The position numbers and the translations under genes were made by a program. The notes under the pieces are model-generated. The model saw only the letters and a list, made by a program, of their open reading frames with translations, was not told where the DNA came from and did not search any database. Positions 8,609-15,920 of a DNA stretch of 22,809 nucleotides are shown here, piece after piece. How positions within the stretch are numbered: position 1 is the stretch's first letter; the number at the start of each line of letters is the position of its first letter. This DNA is from SAR324 cluster bacterium (lineage in GTDB: Bacteria; SAR324; XYD2-FULL-50-16): the NCBI GenBank assembly GCA_002401295.1, contig NVSR01000023.1, positions 2,684 through 25,492 of the forward strand. Reading direction: 5' to 3'.

Positions 8609-9097
8609 TTAAAACTTGCCGAGTTTGGCTTCCAACTCTCTAACGTCCGCAGCAGGCATTATTTTGAGCAGTTCAAAGGCTTTTTCCACAATTTGCTCTG
8701 CCGAGAGAGGACTCATATCCTGCCAAGAGATTTTTTTCTGCTCCACTCCCCATTTAATTGCGTAGTCAATCAGGACTCGTTGTGGTTCCAGCTCTTCTTG
8801 AGGAGACTGAGTCTGCACTTCCGGTTGTTTGGGCCGAACAGGTGGCTGAGGCGGAGTCAGCACTTCCGATTGTTTGGGCCGGACAGATGGCTGTGAAGGC
8901 TGTTGGGTAGGGGGGCGTAATGGACTTCTTGGGCGCACTTCCTCTCTCAAAGCTTCCTGACTGCTGCCTGTAGCAAAATCCGGAACAACTTCTTGAATAC
9001 CTCTGAGTCTTTGAATGGCCTGCATCAAAAACTCTTTCTCTTTTTCCGGTAACATGGGGTCAAAAAGAATTTTACATCCTATTATTTCTTCGCTCAT
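8609..9097 (-). CDS. Unrecognised proline-rich protein between GMC oxidase and CoA racemase genes
   Basis: I do not recognise a family. The 162-residue reading starts at ATG 9097 (SEEIIGCKILF), chosen because AAAGGG lies 6 nt upstream; a TTG at 9226 would add 43 residues with a less convincing ribosome site. Three parts are visible: an N-terminal mixed segment ending in a charged helix (about 1-40), a Pro/Gln/Glu-rich linker (about 50-105) with a near-perfect 15-residue repeat built on PPVRPKQPEV, and a C-terminal helical segment (about 108-162) of alternating charge. No signal peptide or membrane segment is evident. Position suggests a part in the same pathway, perhaps as adaptor or regulator; that is only inferred. 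Confidence 0.65.
   Translation of the reverse strand: MSEEIIGCKILFDPMLPEKEKEFLMQAIQRLRGIQEVVPDFATGSSQEALREEVRPRSPLRPPTQQPSQPSVRPKQSEVLTPPQPPVRPKQPEVQTQSPQEELEPQRVLIDYAIKWGVEQKKISWQDMSPLSAEQIVEKAFELLKIMPAADVRELEAKLGKF
8810..8899. repeat. Imperfect 45-bp tandem duplication inside the proline-rich gene
   Basis: Two adjacent copies of a 45-bp unit (from about 8810 and 8855) share a core of 34 bp (8815-8848 and 8860-8893) with three differences. The unit is a multiple of three, so it duplicates 15 residues in frame, lengthening the proline-rich linker. Confidence 0.75.
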
Positions 9098-9249
9098 TGG
9101 TGACCCTTTTATTATCTTACTCAATAGATTTTTTTTACATAGAGGCATATTCAGTAGGATCGGACTCTGGGACAGAGCGTTCTCACCCACTTGCAGAGGA
9201 TTAACATTCCCATCAGTCAGCGTCAATCTACCTTTAGAACATAAGAATT

Positions 9250-10839
9250 CTAAGATTTCAGTTCTTTCAACAACTGTGTAGCCTGCTTGGCTGCCAAGGC
9301 ATAGATTGAAAGTTGAGGATTGGCTCCAACACTGGTCGGAAAAGCTGAACCATCAATCACGTAGACATTATTCATCGAGTGTAGTTTGCCTGAGCTATCC
9401 ACCACGGAGTTGGACTCATCTTGGCCCATAGCACAGCCCCCCATCACATGGGCACTGACCAACAATACCTTGAGGACTTCCATCGGTAGTTGTTCGATTG
9501 CTACTTTCGCCTGCTTCCAACTGGTATAAGGCAGGCTGTCTTCGTGTACAGGTAATACCTGTTTCGCTCCTGCAGCAAATTGGATTTCAGCCATACTCAG
9601 CAAGGCGCGTCTCACCCCCTCCCAAAGGTAGGGGGTGAGAGGATAATCCAAGACCGGCGTTTTGTCTTTTTTCAATTTGACCTGTCCGCCCTGGCTCTCT
9701 TCATGAAAACCATCTCGCATTAGAGCAAGTGTGATTTGCAAATTAGGAAACTCTTTCATTATTTTAACGTGATCCAGACCAAATCCTTTGAGTGTCGTGG
9801 CGGCCAAAACAGGATGTACGGGGGGGACCTCTAACTTGTAACCTATGGGGCCTTCGGGAGGAGACTGTTGCAGAAAATGATCCGAATAAATCGTCTGAGG
9901 TGCGCCAAAATGTGCCGAAACTTCGAAAGGCATGACCGCACCGGAAACACAAACGGGATGCAAAAAAGTTCTGCGACCAATTTGTTGATAGGGATCCGGG
10001 AGATTACTACGCAGTAACAAAGCCGGACTACCAATCGCTCCGGCAGCCAAAATAAAGCTTTTGGCTCGTATCCTGATAGTTCTCTTTCCAGGGCGAGTCC
10101 CACGTTGATCCATGGCGGAACAAACCAATTCCTTAACCTGCCCCTTATCATGGACAAAATATTCAGCCCGCAGGGAATAAAAGAGCTGCCCACCTGACTC
10201 CAGTACTTTAGGAATAGTTGTGACTAACTGGGACTGTTTCGCATTAGTGGGACAACCCATCCCACAGTAGCCCAAATTAAAGCAGCCTTTGACATTGCGG
10301 CGAATTCTATGAGTGGGAATCCCTAATTTTTCACAGCCCCTCCTTAAGACATCATTATTTTCATTCGGAGGAATCAACCAATCACTGATACCCAAGCGCT
10401 TTTCCATCAAATCAAACCAAGGCTGCATCTCTACTGAAGAAAAACCAACCAATCCATGCCGCTCCTGCCAGACACGAAGTGTTTCCTCAGGAGTACGAAA
10501 ACTCGTCGTCCAGTTGACCGTGGTTGAGCCACCAACAGCACGTCCCTGGTAAATTGTAATGCCTCGATCTGCTGTTTTACGGCTGCCGGATTCCTGATAT
10601 AAAGAGGGATAAGCCTCTAATTCTTTCATGTGAAAATCAGAGGACGTTTTGAGCGGCCCCTCCTCAATCATGAGGACTTCTTTGCCCGCTTGACTGAGGA
10701 TCTCCGCAGAGACACCTCCACCTGCTCCTGTTCCAATGACGACTACCTCTGTTTCTAAAAGCAGATCCTCTTGCAGCTGCGCCCCATCACGAACAATCCA
10801 GCCGGACTGGATTCCTTCGGTAAAAAAGTCTTGAATCAT
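9250..10839 (-). CDS. GMC-family flavin alcohol oxidoreductase
   Basis: FAD-dependent glucose-methanol-choline oxidoreductase (529 residues), expected to oxidise an alcohol to an aldehyde. The N-terminal FAD motif GTGAGGG is at 36-42, the GRAVGGSTTVNW flavin block at 99-110, a Cys-rich segment CFNLGYCGMGCPTNAKQS (Cys186, 192, 196) follows, and the C-terminal GMC domain carries HVMGGCAMG with His464 and GANPQLS with Asn507 as the expected catalytic pair. The Cys motif is typical of the long-chain-alcohol and gluconate-dehydrogenase-like subgroup. It has no signal peptide, but a Tat-signal partner is encoded 100 nt upstream, so it may be carried across the membrane with it. The ribosome site before the ATG is poor. 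Confidence 0.9.
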   Translation of the reverse strand: MIQDFFTEGIQSGWIVRDGAQLQEDLLLETEVVVIGTGAGGGVSAEILSQAGKEVLMIEEGPLKTSSDFHMKELEAYPSLYQESGSRKTADRGITIYQGRAVGGSTTVNWTTSFRTPEETLRVWQERHGLVGFSSVEMQPWFDLMEKRLGISDWLIPPNENNDVLRRGCEKLGIPTHRIRRNVKGCFNLGYCGMGCPTNAKQSQLVTTIPKVLESGGQLFYSLRAEYFVHDKGQVKELVCSAMDQRGTRPGKRTIRIRAKSFILAAGAIGSPALLLRSNLPDPYQQIGRRTFLHPVCVSGAVMPFEVSAHFGAPQTIYSDHFLQQSPPEGPIGYKLEVPPVHPVLAATTLKGFGLDHVKIMKEFPNLQITLALMRDGFHEESQGGQVKLKKDKTPVLDYPLTPYLWEGVRRALLSMAEIQFAAGAKQVLPVHEDSLPYTSWKQAKVAIEQLPMEVLKVLLVSAHVMGGCAMGQDESNSVVDSSGKLHSMNNVYVIDGSAFPTSVGANPQLSIYALAAKQATQLLKELKS

Positions 10840-10939
10840 AATCAGGTTTAAAAATTGAGGTTAATTCCACACTAGCAACATCAAAGTAAGGAAGGTTAGG
10901 GACAGAGAAAGAAAGAAGTCCCCCTTTTTCACGGAGCCA

Positions 10940-11476
10940 CTAAATAATGGGAGGACCATCGTAACCAATGGAATCCCAAGAGGCTGGATTGGCATACCAA
11001 GCAGCGGTGATCAACTCATGCAAGGCCTGATAGGCCGTTTGCAATAGTATGAATCGACTGTTACGCCATTGTTCTAAAAAATTTCTAATTTCTTCTCCTG
11101 TAGCCTCTAACCAAGGATTCCAAACACGAGCCAACAGTCGTCTTGTGGGAGCAAAGTAAAGTAGCATAAATAATTCCCGCAATTCATCCTGGATAGAGGG
11201 GGTTAATCCAAGAATAGCCTCATCCACCCCTTGAAGGACCCAGTGCAATGAATTCTCTTTTTCCTGTTCCGTATCCCCTAAAGCTTGCTCCAGCATGACC
11301 GGAATGATACCGGCTAGGACTTTTTTGTCTGCTTCCCTTAAAAAAAGAAATTCATATTCTGAATTCTGTGGGAGTTGTATTGTCGATTGAAAAGGCCCTA
11401 CGAGCAAACGCAGTGTCACCAGGCCCGTACTTCCCCAGATTCCAGTCTTAATCAATTGTCTTCTAGTGATCGCCAT
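10940..11476 (-). CDS. Tat-signal small subunit, gluconate 2-dehydrogenase subunit 3-like
   Basis: Protein of 178 residues beginning with a twin-arginine signal TRRQLIKTG (Arg5, Arg6) and a hydrophobic stretch to about 28. No clear AXA cleavage site follows, so it may remain as an anchor. The mature part is helical, and its end, AWYANPASWDSIGYDGPP, matches the conserved WY-HPASW-IGYPGPP close of gluconate 2-dehydrogenase subunit 3. In that family the small subunit carries the Tat signal and escorts a signal-less GMC flavoprotein. The downstream gene here is just such a flavoprotein. GGAGGGG just before the ATG is a strong ribosome site. No cytochrome c subunit is found in the window. Confidence 0.82.
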   Translation of the reverse strand: MAITRRQLIKTGIWGSTGLVTLRLLVGPFQSTIQLPQNSEYEFLFLREADKKVLAGIIPVMLEQALGDTEQEKENSLHWVLQGVDEAILGLTPSIQDELRELFMLLYFAPTRRLLARVWNPWLEATGEEIRNFLEQWRNSRFILLQTAYQALHELITAAWYANPASWDSIGYDGPPII

Positions 11477-11488
11477 CTCTCCCCTCCA

Positions 11489-12916
11489 TTATCCTTTCAT
11501 TCGTTTCAATAAAAATTCAGTACGCTTGCCGTAAGGAGGAGCTAGCAATGAAACTCCGTTGATCCGGCTCTGGAAAAAAACTCCTTTTTTCTTAGAAAAA
11601 GTCTCAAACCCATCTTGCCCATGATAATGGCCCATGCCACTGGCACCAACCCCACCAAAGGGCAAATGATCCTGGGAAATGTGCAAAAGCGTATCATTAA
11701 TCGTCACGCCTCCAGAAATCGTCTCTTGTAATACCCGATTGATGCGCTTTTTCTTGTAATCAAAATAATAGAGAGCGAGAGGGCGGGGCCGACTATTAAT
11801 CCATTGTTTTGCTTCCTCCCATTCCCGATAAGGAACCAGAGGTAAGAGTGGCCCAAAAATTTCTTCCTGCATGATCTTCATTTGGTCTGAGACCTGAGTC
11901 ACCAGAGTGGGCGCGATGAGCCGCTGATCTTTCTTTTGTGTGGAGGGTTGTGGCAACAAAGGAAGAATTGAAGCGCCACCAGCTTGTGCGTCCTGCAGTA
12001 AATTCTGCAGACGACCATAATGCTGGTCATTAATGATAAAAGAATAATCAGCAGTCTGAGGAAATTCTGGATAAAGGCGCTTGGCGATCTTTTGAGCTGC
12101 TTGCTGGAAGGCCTCTACTTGAGCTTCAGGCAGCAGTACATAATCCGGTGCGATACAAGTCTGGCCCGCATTCACACATTTGCCAAAAAGGATACGTTCC
12201 GCCGCCACTTCAATCGGGAAGTCTGGAGCAATCCAGGCAGGAGATTTTCCCCCTAACTCGAGAGTAATGGGGGTCAAATGTTGAGCGGCAGCACGCATGA
12301 TGTGATGCCCTACAGCGGTTGAACCAGTAAAAAGCAAATGATCCCAGGCTAGTGATGAAAATTGCTGAGCAACTTCAGCCTCTCCTGTAACAACTGTTAC
12401 ATGATCCTCGTCAAAGTATTGAGCGATTAACTTGGCAAAAAGCCGACTCGTCTGCGGAGTAAATTCAGACATCTTAATCATCACGCGATTACCCGCAGCC
12501 AAAGCGGCTACCAAGGGACCGATCGCCAGATAGAGCGGATAATTCCAGGGAACCATAATGCCCACAACACCTAAGGGTTGCCACATGATTTTGGTTTTTG
12601 CCGGTAGAAACCAGAAGGAAGCCCGTCTGCTGGATGCCTTCATCCATCTTTTAAGGTGCCTTAGTGTGTGACGCAGGTTTTCCAAACTGGGGAAAATTTC
12701 CAGCAACTGAGTTTCATGAGAAGAACGATGGCCAAAGTCCGCAGCAATCGCACGAACAAATTCCACCTCATGCTGTTTGATCATTTGCTGTGCCTGTTTC
12801 AAATGAAAAACCCTTTCCTGACAGGTAGGGAAGGGAGCAGATAAATAGGCTTTTTTTAGCTTATTAAACTTTTGTAATAATTGTTGTTCTTCAACTTTTT
12901 GAATCAACTGATTCAT
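11489..12916 (-). CDS. NAD(P)-dependent aldehyde dehydrogenase, class 3/coniferyl-aldehyde type
   Basis: Aldehyde dehydrogenase (475 residues from ATG 12916) oxidising an aldehyde to an acid. Catalytic and binding residues are in place: PWNYP with Asn125, Lys148 in IKMSE, the Gly-rich FTGSTAVG, Glu220 in ELGGKSP and the nucleophile Cys254 in NAGQTCIAPDY. The short N-terminus and C-terminal SGMGHYHGQDGFETFS with a hydrophobic-basic tail fit the class 3/fatty-aldehyde and coniferyl-aldehyde group, whose C-terminal tail often touches membranes. A TTG at 12928 is a possible earlier start, but GGGGAGG would then lie inside the gene; the ATG has it 3 nt upstream. It heads the operon, 12 nt before the Tat-subunit gene. 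Confidence 0.92.
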   Translation of the reverse strand: MNQLIQKVEEQQLLQKFNKLKKAYLSAPFPTCQERVFHLKQAQQMIKQHEVEFVRAIAADFGHRSSHETQLLEIFPSLENLRHTLRHLKRWMKASSRRASFWFLPAKTKIMWQPLGVVGIMVPWNYPLYLAIGPLVAALAAGNRVMIKMSEFTPQTSRLFAKLIAQYFDEDHVTVVTGEAEVAQQFSSLAWDHLLFTGSTAVGHHIMRAAAQHLTPITLELGGKSPAWIAPDFPIEVAAERILFGKCVNAGQTCIAPDYVLLPEAQVEAFQQAAQKIAKRLYPEFPQTADYSFIINDQHYGRLQNLLQDAQAGGASILPLLPQPSTQKKDQRLIAPTLVTQVSDQMKIMQEEIFGPLLPLVPYREWEEAKQWINSRPRPLALYYFDYKKKRINRVLQETISGGVTINDTLLHISQDHLPFGGVGASGMGHYHGQDGFETFSKKKGVFFQSRINGVSLLAPPYGKRTEFLLKRMKG

Positions 12917-13177
12917 TTGCCTCCCCAAGAATAATTAACTCCAAACTTCAACTACAATAATCTCTATAAAGTCGACTCTCAAACTACACATTGCTAGCGG
13001 GAAAAAAGTGGCCTAATTCTAGTGCACCTTAACGTATAAGTCAATTTGTTTTAAAGATTGAAAATTTAGCCTTTTTAATTCTGTTTAGAGAGATGACATA
13101 GTAATATGAAACCTTCAGAGCAATTCAAGGGAGCGAAAGGAATAAGGAATAACCATGGACGACTACAAAAAGGATTC
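12917..13177. other. Divergent intergenic region between aldehyde dehydrogenase and REC-PP2C genes
   Basis: About 260 bp, AT-rich, must hold promoters for both directions. On the minus strand TTGAGA and TATTGT stand 17 nt apart about 40-65 nt before the aldehyde dehydrogenase start, a weak sigma-70-like pair. For the plus strand I see no convincing hexamer pair. A 12-codon open frame (13155-13193) begins in its last part and overlaps the phosphatase start. Confidence 0.3.
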
Positions 13178-13193
13178 ATGCCCACGATTTTAA
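13155..13193 (+). CDS. Possible 12-codon leader ORF overlapping the REC-PP2C start
   Basis: ATG at 13155 with AAGGAAT about 6 nt upstream reads MDDYKKDSCPRF and stops at TAA 13191-13193, overlapping the first codons of the phosphatase gene (ATG 13178) in another frame. Its ribosome site is better than that of the phosphatase start, so translational coupling through termination and re-initiation is conceivable. There is no conservation evidence; chance is possible. Confidence 0.25.
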   Translation: MDDYKKDSCPRF

Positions 13194-14287
13194 TTGTTGA
13201 TGATGATATTGCAATACGTAAATTACTGGAAAGGCACCTTCGTAAAAAACAATATCAGGTTGCCTTTGCGGAGAATGGCCGAGAAGCCATCAAGCAAATC
13301 AACTACCAGCACATAGATTTGGTATTGATGGACCTGCAGATGCCCATCATGGATGGTATCAGCGCCACCTTGGCAATTCGTGAATCCTTTAAGCCCAATC
13401 TCCTGCCAATCATTATTCTTTCTGCTGCCGGGGACAAGGAAAAATGGATTCGTGCCTTACAGGCTGGTGCCAATGATTTTGTTTCCAAGCCCTACCACAG
13501 GAGTGAATTGCTGGCGCGTATCGAAACCAACCTGACATTAAGCGCCCTCACTCATGAATTAATCAAAAAGGAGCAGATTGCCGAACAGGAGTTACTCCTG
13601 GCAGGAGAAGTACAAAAAGCTATTTTGCCACAATCTCTGGACTTTGCCGGTTTCAATATTGAGAGCTTGTATCGCCCTTCCGCTCACCTGGGGGGAGACT
13701 TTTTTGATGCCTTTGAAGTAGATAATCAACTCATCACATTAATTGGTGATGTATCAGGGCATGGGACCTCTGCTGCCTTAATCATGTCAGCTGCCAAATC
13801 CCTTTTTCACTCATTAGGCCATTCCATCAAAAAAATGGACACTTTACTGACTGCCGTCAATCAACATCTTTGTGAAATGCTGGGTGATAGTGGCCTATTC
13901 ATCACCTTAGTTCTGGCTGCATTTTCCCCTGATGACGGCAAAATTGAATTCTGTTCAGCCGGGCATAATACCGTTTTTTTGGTTCGTCGGAAGCAGCTCT
14001 ACCCTCTGACATCTACAGGTACAGCCTTGGGATGGGACAAAAAAAGCACTTGGGAGGTGACACATCTGCAACTACAATCTGGTGATCTTCTTTATCTTTA
14101 CACAGATGGGTTGGTTGAAGTGAAGGATCAGATGGAGCAGCAACTGGGATTGCAACCTTTACGAGAGATACTGGCCCTTGGTCTATCTCCTTTGGAACTA
14201 CTACAAAAAACATTTCAAAGATCACAGGACTTCTGTGGGGGGAATTTTGACGATGATATTACGATTTTTGTTGTCCAAAAAATATAA
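13178..14287 (+). CDS. Response regulator with SpoIIE/RsbU-type PP2C phosphatase domain
   Basis: A REC domain (about 1-120) with acidic pocket DDD at 8-10, phosphoacceptor Asp52 in LMDLQMP and Lys104 in SKPY. A short helical linker (AEQELLLAGEVQKAILPQ) leads to a PP2C/SpoIIE phosphatase (about 160-369) with GGDFFDAF (Asp174, Asp177), GDVSGHG at 190-196, SAGHN, YTDG at 308-311 and DDDIT at 358-362: all metal-binding acids are present. Family members dephosphorylate a STAS anti-sigma-factor antagonist when REC is phosphorylated. The start at 13178 matches the usual REC N-terminus; an in-frame ATG at 13106 would add 24 unconserved residues. The next gene, an RsbW-like ATPase, abuts the stop codon, indicating coupling. 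Confidence 0.92.
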   Translation: MPTILIVDDDIAIRKLLERHLRKKQYQVAFAENGREAIKQINYQHIDLVLMDLQMPIMDGISATLAIRESFKPNLLPIIILSAAGDKEKWIRALQAGANDFVSKPYHRSELLARIETNLTLSALTHELIKKEQIAEQELLLAGEVQKAILPQSLDFAGFNIESLYRPSAHLGGDFFDAFEVDNQLITLIGDVSGHGTSAALIMSAAKSLFHSLGHSIKKMDTLLTAVNQHLCEMLGDSGLFITLVLAAFSPDDGKIEFCSAGHNTVFLVRRKQLYPLTSTGTALGWDKKSTWEVTHLQLQSGDLLYLYTDGLVEVKDQMEQQLGLQPLREILALGLSPLELLQKTFQRSQDFCGGNFDDDITIFVVQKI

Positions 14288-14656
14288 ATGAAAGAACTCA
14301 AGCTAAGGTTTAATGCAGAACTGAAGCATATTAGTTTAGTACTGGAAATCTGTCGTTTGGCCACTACGGATCAATCTTCTTTTTTACTGGCTATTACAGA
14401 AGCCTTGAACAATGCGGTGGAACATTCCGGCACGGCTGAAATCCAATTGGAACTACACTTTTCTCCCGGTGAAATCGAAGCCATCATCATTACAGAGGGA
14501 GTTGCTTTTGATTCCTCCCAAGTAGTGGGTTTTCCTGCTCCCGAGTTACAAGCTGAAGGGGGGTTTGGACTACCCATTATCCAGCATTTATCTGATGCTA
14601 TGGAGTATTCTTATTTAAATGGAAAGAATATTCTTATATTGAAGAAGAAAATTTAA
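14288..14656 (+). CDS. RsbW-like HATPase (anti-sigma factor / serine kinase) with altered G1 box
   Basis: A 122-residue GHKL ATPase of the SpoIIAB/RsbW type, which normally binds a sigma factor or other target and phosphorylates a STAS antagonist. The N box ITEALNNAVEH (Glu38, Asn42) and G2 box EGGFGLPIIQ (90-99) are good. The G1 box reads ITEGVAFD (68-75) where relatives have D-x-G-x-A/G-F-D: the adenine-contacting Asp is Thr69. ATP binding or kinase activity may therefore be weak. Its ATG directly follows the stop codon of the phosphatase gene and has no ribosome site outside it, so translation is coupled. The next gene is a shortened STAS protein. Confidence 0.85.
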   Translation: MKELKLRFNAELKHISLVLEICRLATTDQSSFLLAITEALNNAVEHSGTAEIQLELHFSPGEIEAIIITEGVAFDSSQVVGFPAPELQAEGGFGLPIIQHLSDAMEYSYLNGKNILILKKKI

Positions 14657-14681
14657 ACTGTAGTGACTCAAGGGAAAGAAG

Positions 14682-14837
14682 ATGATGGATAATTTCTCAT
14701 TGCAATTCAAGAAGCAAGAGCAAAGAATTGAAATTATAGTTCAGGGAGAGCAGCTAATATTTTCAAGTCTCAGCAACTCAGTTAAGGGAATTTTCAGCTT
14801 AACCCATGCCGATAATATTCTTAGTATCCTTGAATAA
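14682..14837 (+). CDS. 51-residue STAS-like protein with the central phosphorylation region missing
   Basis: A small open frame with AAGGG 7 nt before tandem ATG codons (14682, 14685). Residues 5-23 (FSLQFKKQEQRIEIIVQGE) resemble strands 1-2 of a STAS domain, and residues 24-50 (QLIFSSLSNSVKGIFSLTHADNILSIL) resemble its end, where family members read KLVL-GLSPEVREVFELTGLDKI. A normal STAS antagonist has about 100-110 residues; the roughly 50 in between, with the D-x-S-S-G phosphorylation motif, are absent, yet the frame is kept. It lies where an RsbV-like antagonist is expected, after the phosphatase and RsbW-like ATPase. Either an in-frame deletion relic or a functional non-phosphorylatable mini-protein. 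The STAS match is by eye. Confidence 0.6.
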   Translation: MMDNFSLQFKKQEQRIEIIVQGEQLIFSSLSNSVKGIFSLTHADNILSILE

Positions 14838-14883
14838 CTATTATTCAAAACAACAAAAACCACAATTTTTCAGGTAAAAACTG

Positions 14884-15198
14884 ATGGAAAATAGAATTGT
14901 TGTCGAAGTGGATGAAGATCTGGAATGTTTATTTCCTGACTATTTGAATAATAAAGAAGTGGATGTACAAAAAATTCTAACAGCATTGAAGGCCGAAGAT
15001 TTTGATTCCATTAAAAGAATTGCTCATACTATTAAGGGATCCGGTGCAGGGTATGGGTTTGATTACATCACAGAATGTGGAATTCAGATAGAAAACGCAG
15101 CAAGTCGGCAAGCAATAGCTTCCACACAGGAATGGACCCAAAAACTTCGCTCCTACCTGCAACAGGTAGAAGTTGTTTTTGTGGAAGTAGATTTTTGA
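14884..15198 (+). CDS. Stand-alone HPt phosphotransfer protein
   Basis: A 104-residue helical protein with the HPt motif IAHTIKGSGAGYGFDYITECG; His48 is the phosphorylated residue and the HxxKGxG pattern is intact. Single-domain HPt proteins carry phosphate between the REC domain of a hybrid kinase and a response regulator. Candidates on both sides lie in this window: the REC of the kinase at 15921-17270 and the REC of the phosphatase at 13178. AGG lies about 9 nt before the ATG. Gap to the STAS fragment: 46 nt. Confidence 0.88.
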   Translation: MENRIVVEVDEDLECLFPDYLNNKEVDVQKILTALKAEDFDSIKRIAHTIKGSGAGYGFDYITECGIQIENAASRQAIASTQEWTQKLRSYLQQVEVVFVEVDF

Positions 15199-15274
15199 GT
15201 CAAGCCAAACATCGTTATCCCAGAGGTAACGTCTCCATTACAAAAACAAGTAGGTCATAGTAAAGGGCAGTAAT

Positions 15275-15829
15275 ATGCATCGAGTGCCATTGATTCAATT
15301 GGTAAAAGACTTCCAGCCTCAGACACATATTCAGGAAAAGCGTGAACAAATTTTATCCTTTATCCAAGCCCATCCTGATTGCTGCGAACGTTCTTTATTA
15401 CCAGGGCACCTGACAGGTTCTGCTTGGGTGGTCAATCATGACGGCAGCCATGTACTGGTCAACCACCATAAAAAATTAAACAAATGGATTCAGCTGGGAG
15501 GTCATGCCGATGGGGAGCCGAATCTGCTGGCAGTGGCTTGGCGAGAAGCCAGGGAAGAGTCGGGAATCCCGGATTTGCGCCCCTTTTCCCGAGAAGTATT
15601 CGACTTGGATATTTACTATATCCCCCCATCCAAGAGTGCTCCAGCCCATTACCACTATGATATCTGTTTTGCTTTTCAAACTGTTAGCACAGAGGAATAT
15701 CAAATCAGTGATGAATCTTACGATTTAAACTGGTTTAAAATTGACCGTCTGCAAGAACAGGGTGTGGAAGAATCCATCCTGAGGATGCAGGCGAGTTGGC
15801 AGGAGTTTGCCTTTGTGCCAAATAACTAA
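15275..15829 (+). CDS. Nudix hydrolase
   Basis: A 184-residue Nudix-fold pyrophosphatase. The Nudix box is GGHADGEPNLLAVAWREAREESGI (positions about 75-98 in two overlapping halves): REAREESG supplies the metal-binding glutamates, while the first Glu of the consensus is shifted by one residue, as in a subgroup with the LGGHADG signature. An N-terminal helical part (about 1-45) precedes the fold. Substrate is unknown; broad-specificity nucleotide-diphosphate cleavage is the family role. It follows the HPt gene by 76 nt and ends before a REP-like palindrome and a terminator, so it may be last in the signalling transcript. Confidence 0.88.
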   Translation: MHRVPLIQLVKDFQPQTHIQEKREQILSFIQAHPDCCERSLLPGHLTGSAWVVNHDGSHVLVNHHKKLNKWIQLGGHADGEPNLLAVAWREAREESGIPDLRPFSREVFDLDIYYIPPSKSAPAHYHYDICFAFQTVSTEEYQISDESYDLNWFKIDRLQEQGVEESILRMQASWQEFAFVPNN

Positions 15830-15846
15830 TGCCTGGGTAAAAAAGG

Positions 15847-15874
15847 CGGAGACGCTGCGCTTACTCCGACCTAC
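15847..15874 (+). repeat. REP-like palindrome, copy 1
   Basis: Identical over 28 bp to 20350-20377. Outer arms CGGAG and CTCCG, tip CG-CTG-CG, then CCGACCTAC. Directly after it comes TTGTAGG, so CCTAC and GTAGG make a second small palindrome, as if an inverted partner copy began and was lost. It lies between the convergent Nudix and histidine-kinase genes. Form and location match REP/REPIN elements dispersed by TnpA-REP (RAYT) transposases. Confidence 0.7.
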
Positions 15875-15880
15875 TTGTAG

Positions 15881-15912
15881 GCTCATCCTTCTTAAGGGAT
15901 GGCTATTTTTTT
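15881..15912 (+). terminator. Intrinsic terminator after the Nudix gene
   Basis: CATCC/GGATG stem (15884-15888 with 15897-15901), extended by GC pairs past a one-base bulge, with an 8-nt loop, followed by TATTTTTTT (seven Ts, 15906-15912) on the plus strand. It sits just beyond the REP-like copy and ends 9 nt before the convergent kinase stop codon. Confidence 0.65.
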
Positions 15913-15920
15913 CCAAGTCT

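Noticed and set aside
10899..10922. GGGAC/GTCCC hairpin followed by CCTTTTT on the plus strand between the Tat-subunit and GMC genes
   Set aside because: It would terminate plus-strand transcription, but no plus-strand gene lies there; the stem has only 5 bp with a 14-nt loop and is inside an operon.
15213..15231. CGTTA...TAACG inverted repeat between HPt and Nudix genes
   Set aside because: Five-base arms with a 9-nt loop and no T-run; too weak to call a terminator.
15250..15256. GTAGGTC, which matches the reversed end of the REP-like palindrome
   Set aside because: Only 7 bases match and no stem follows; chance is sufficient.
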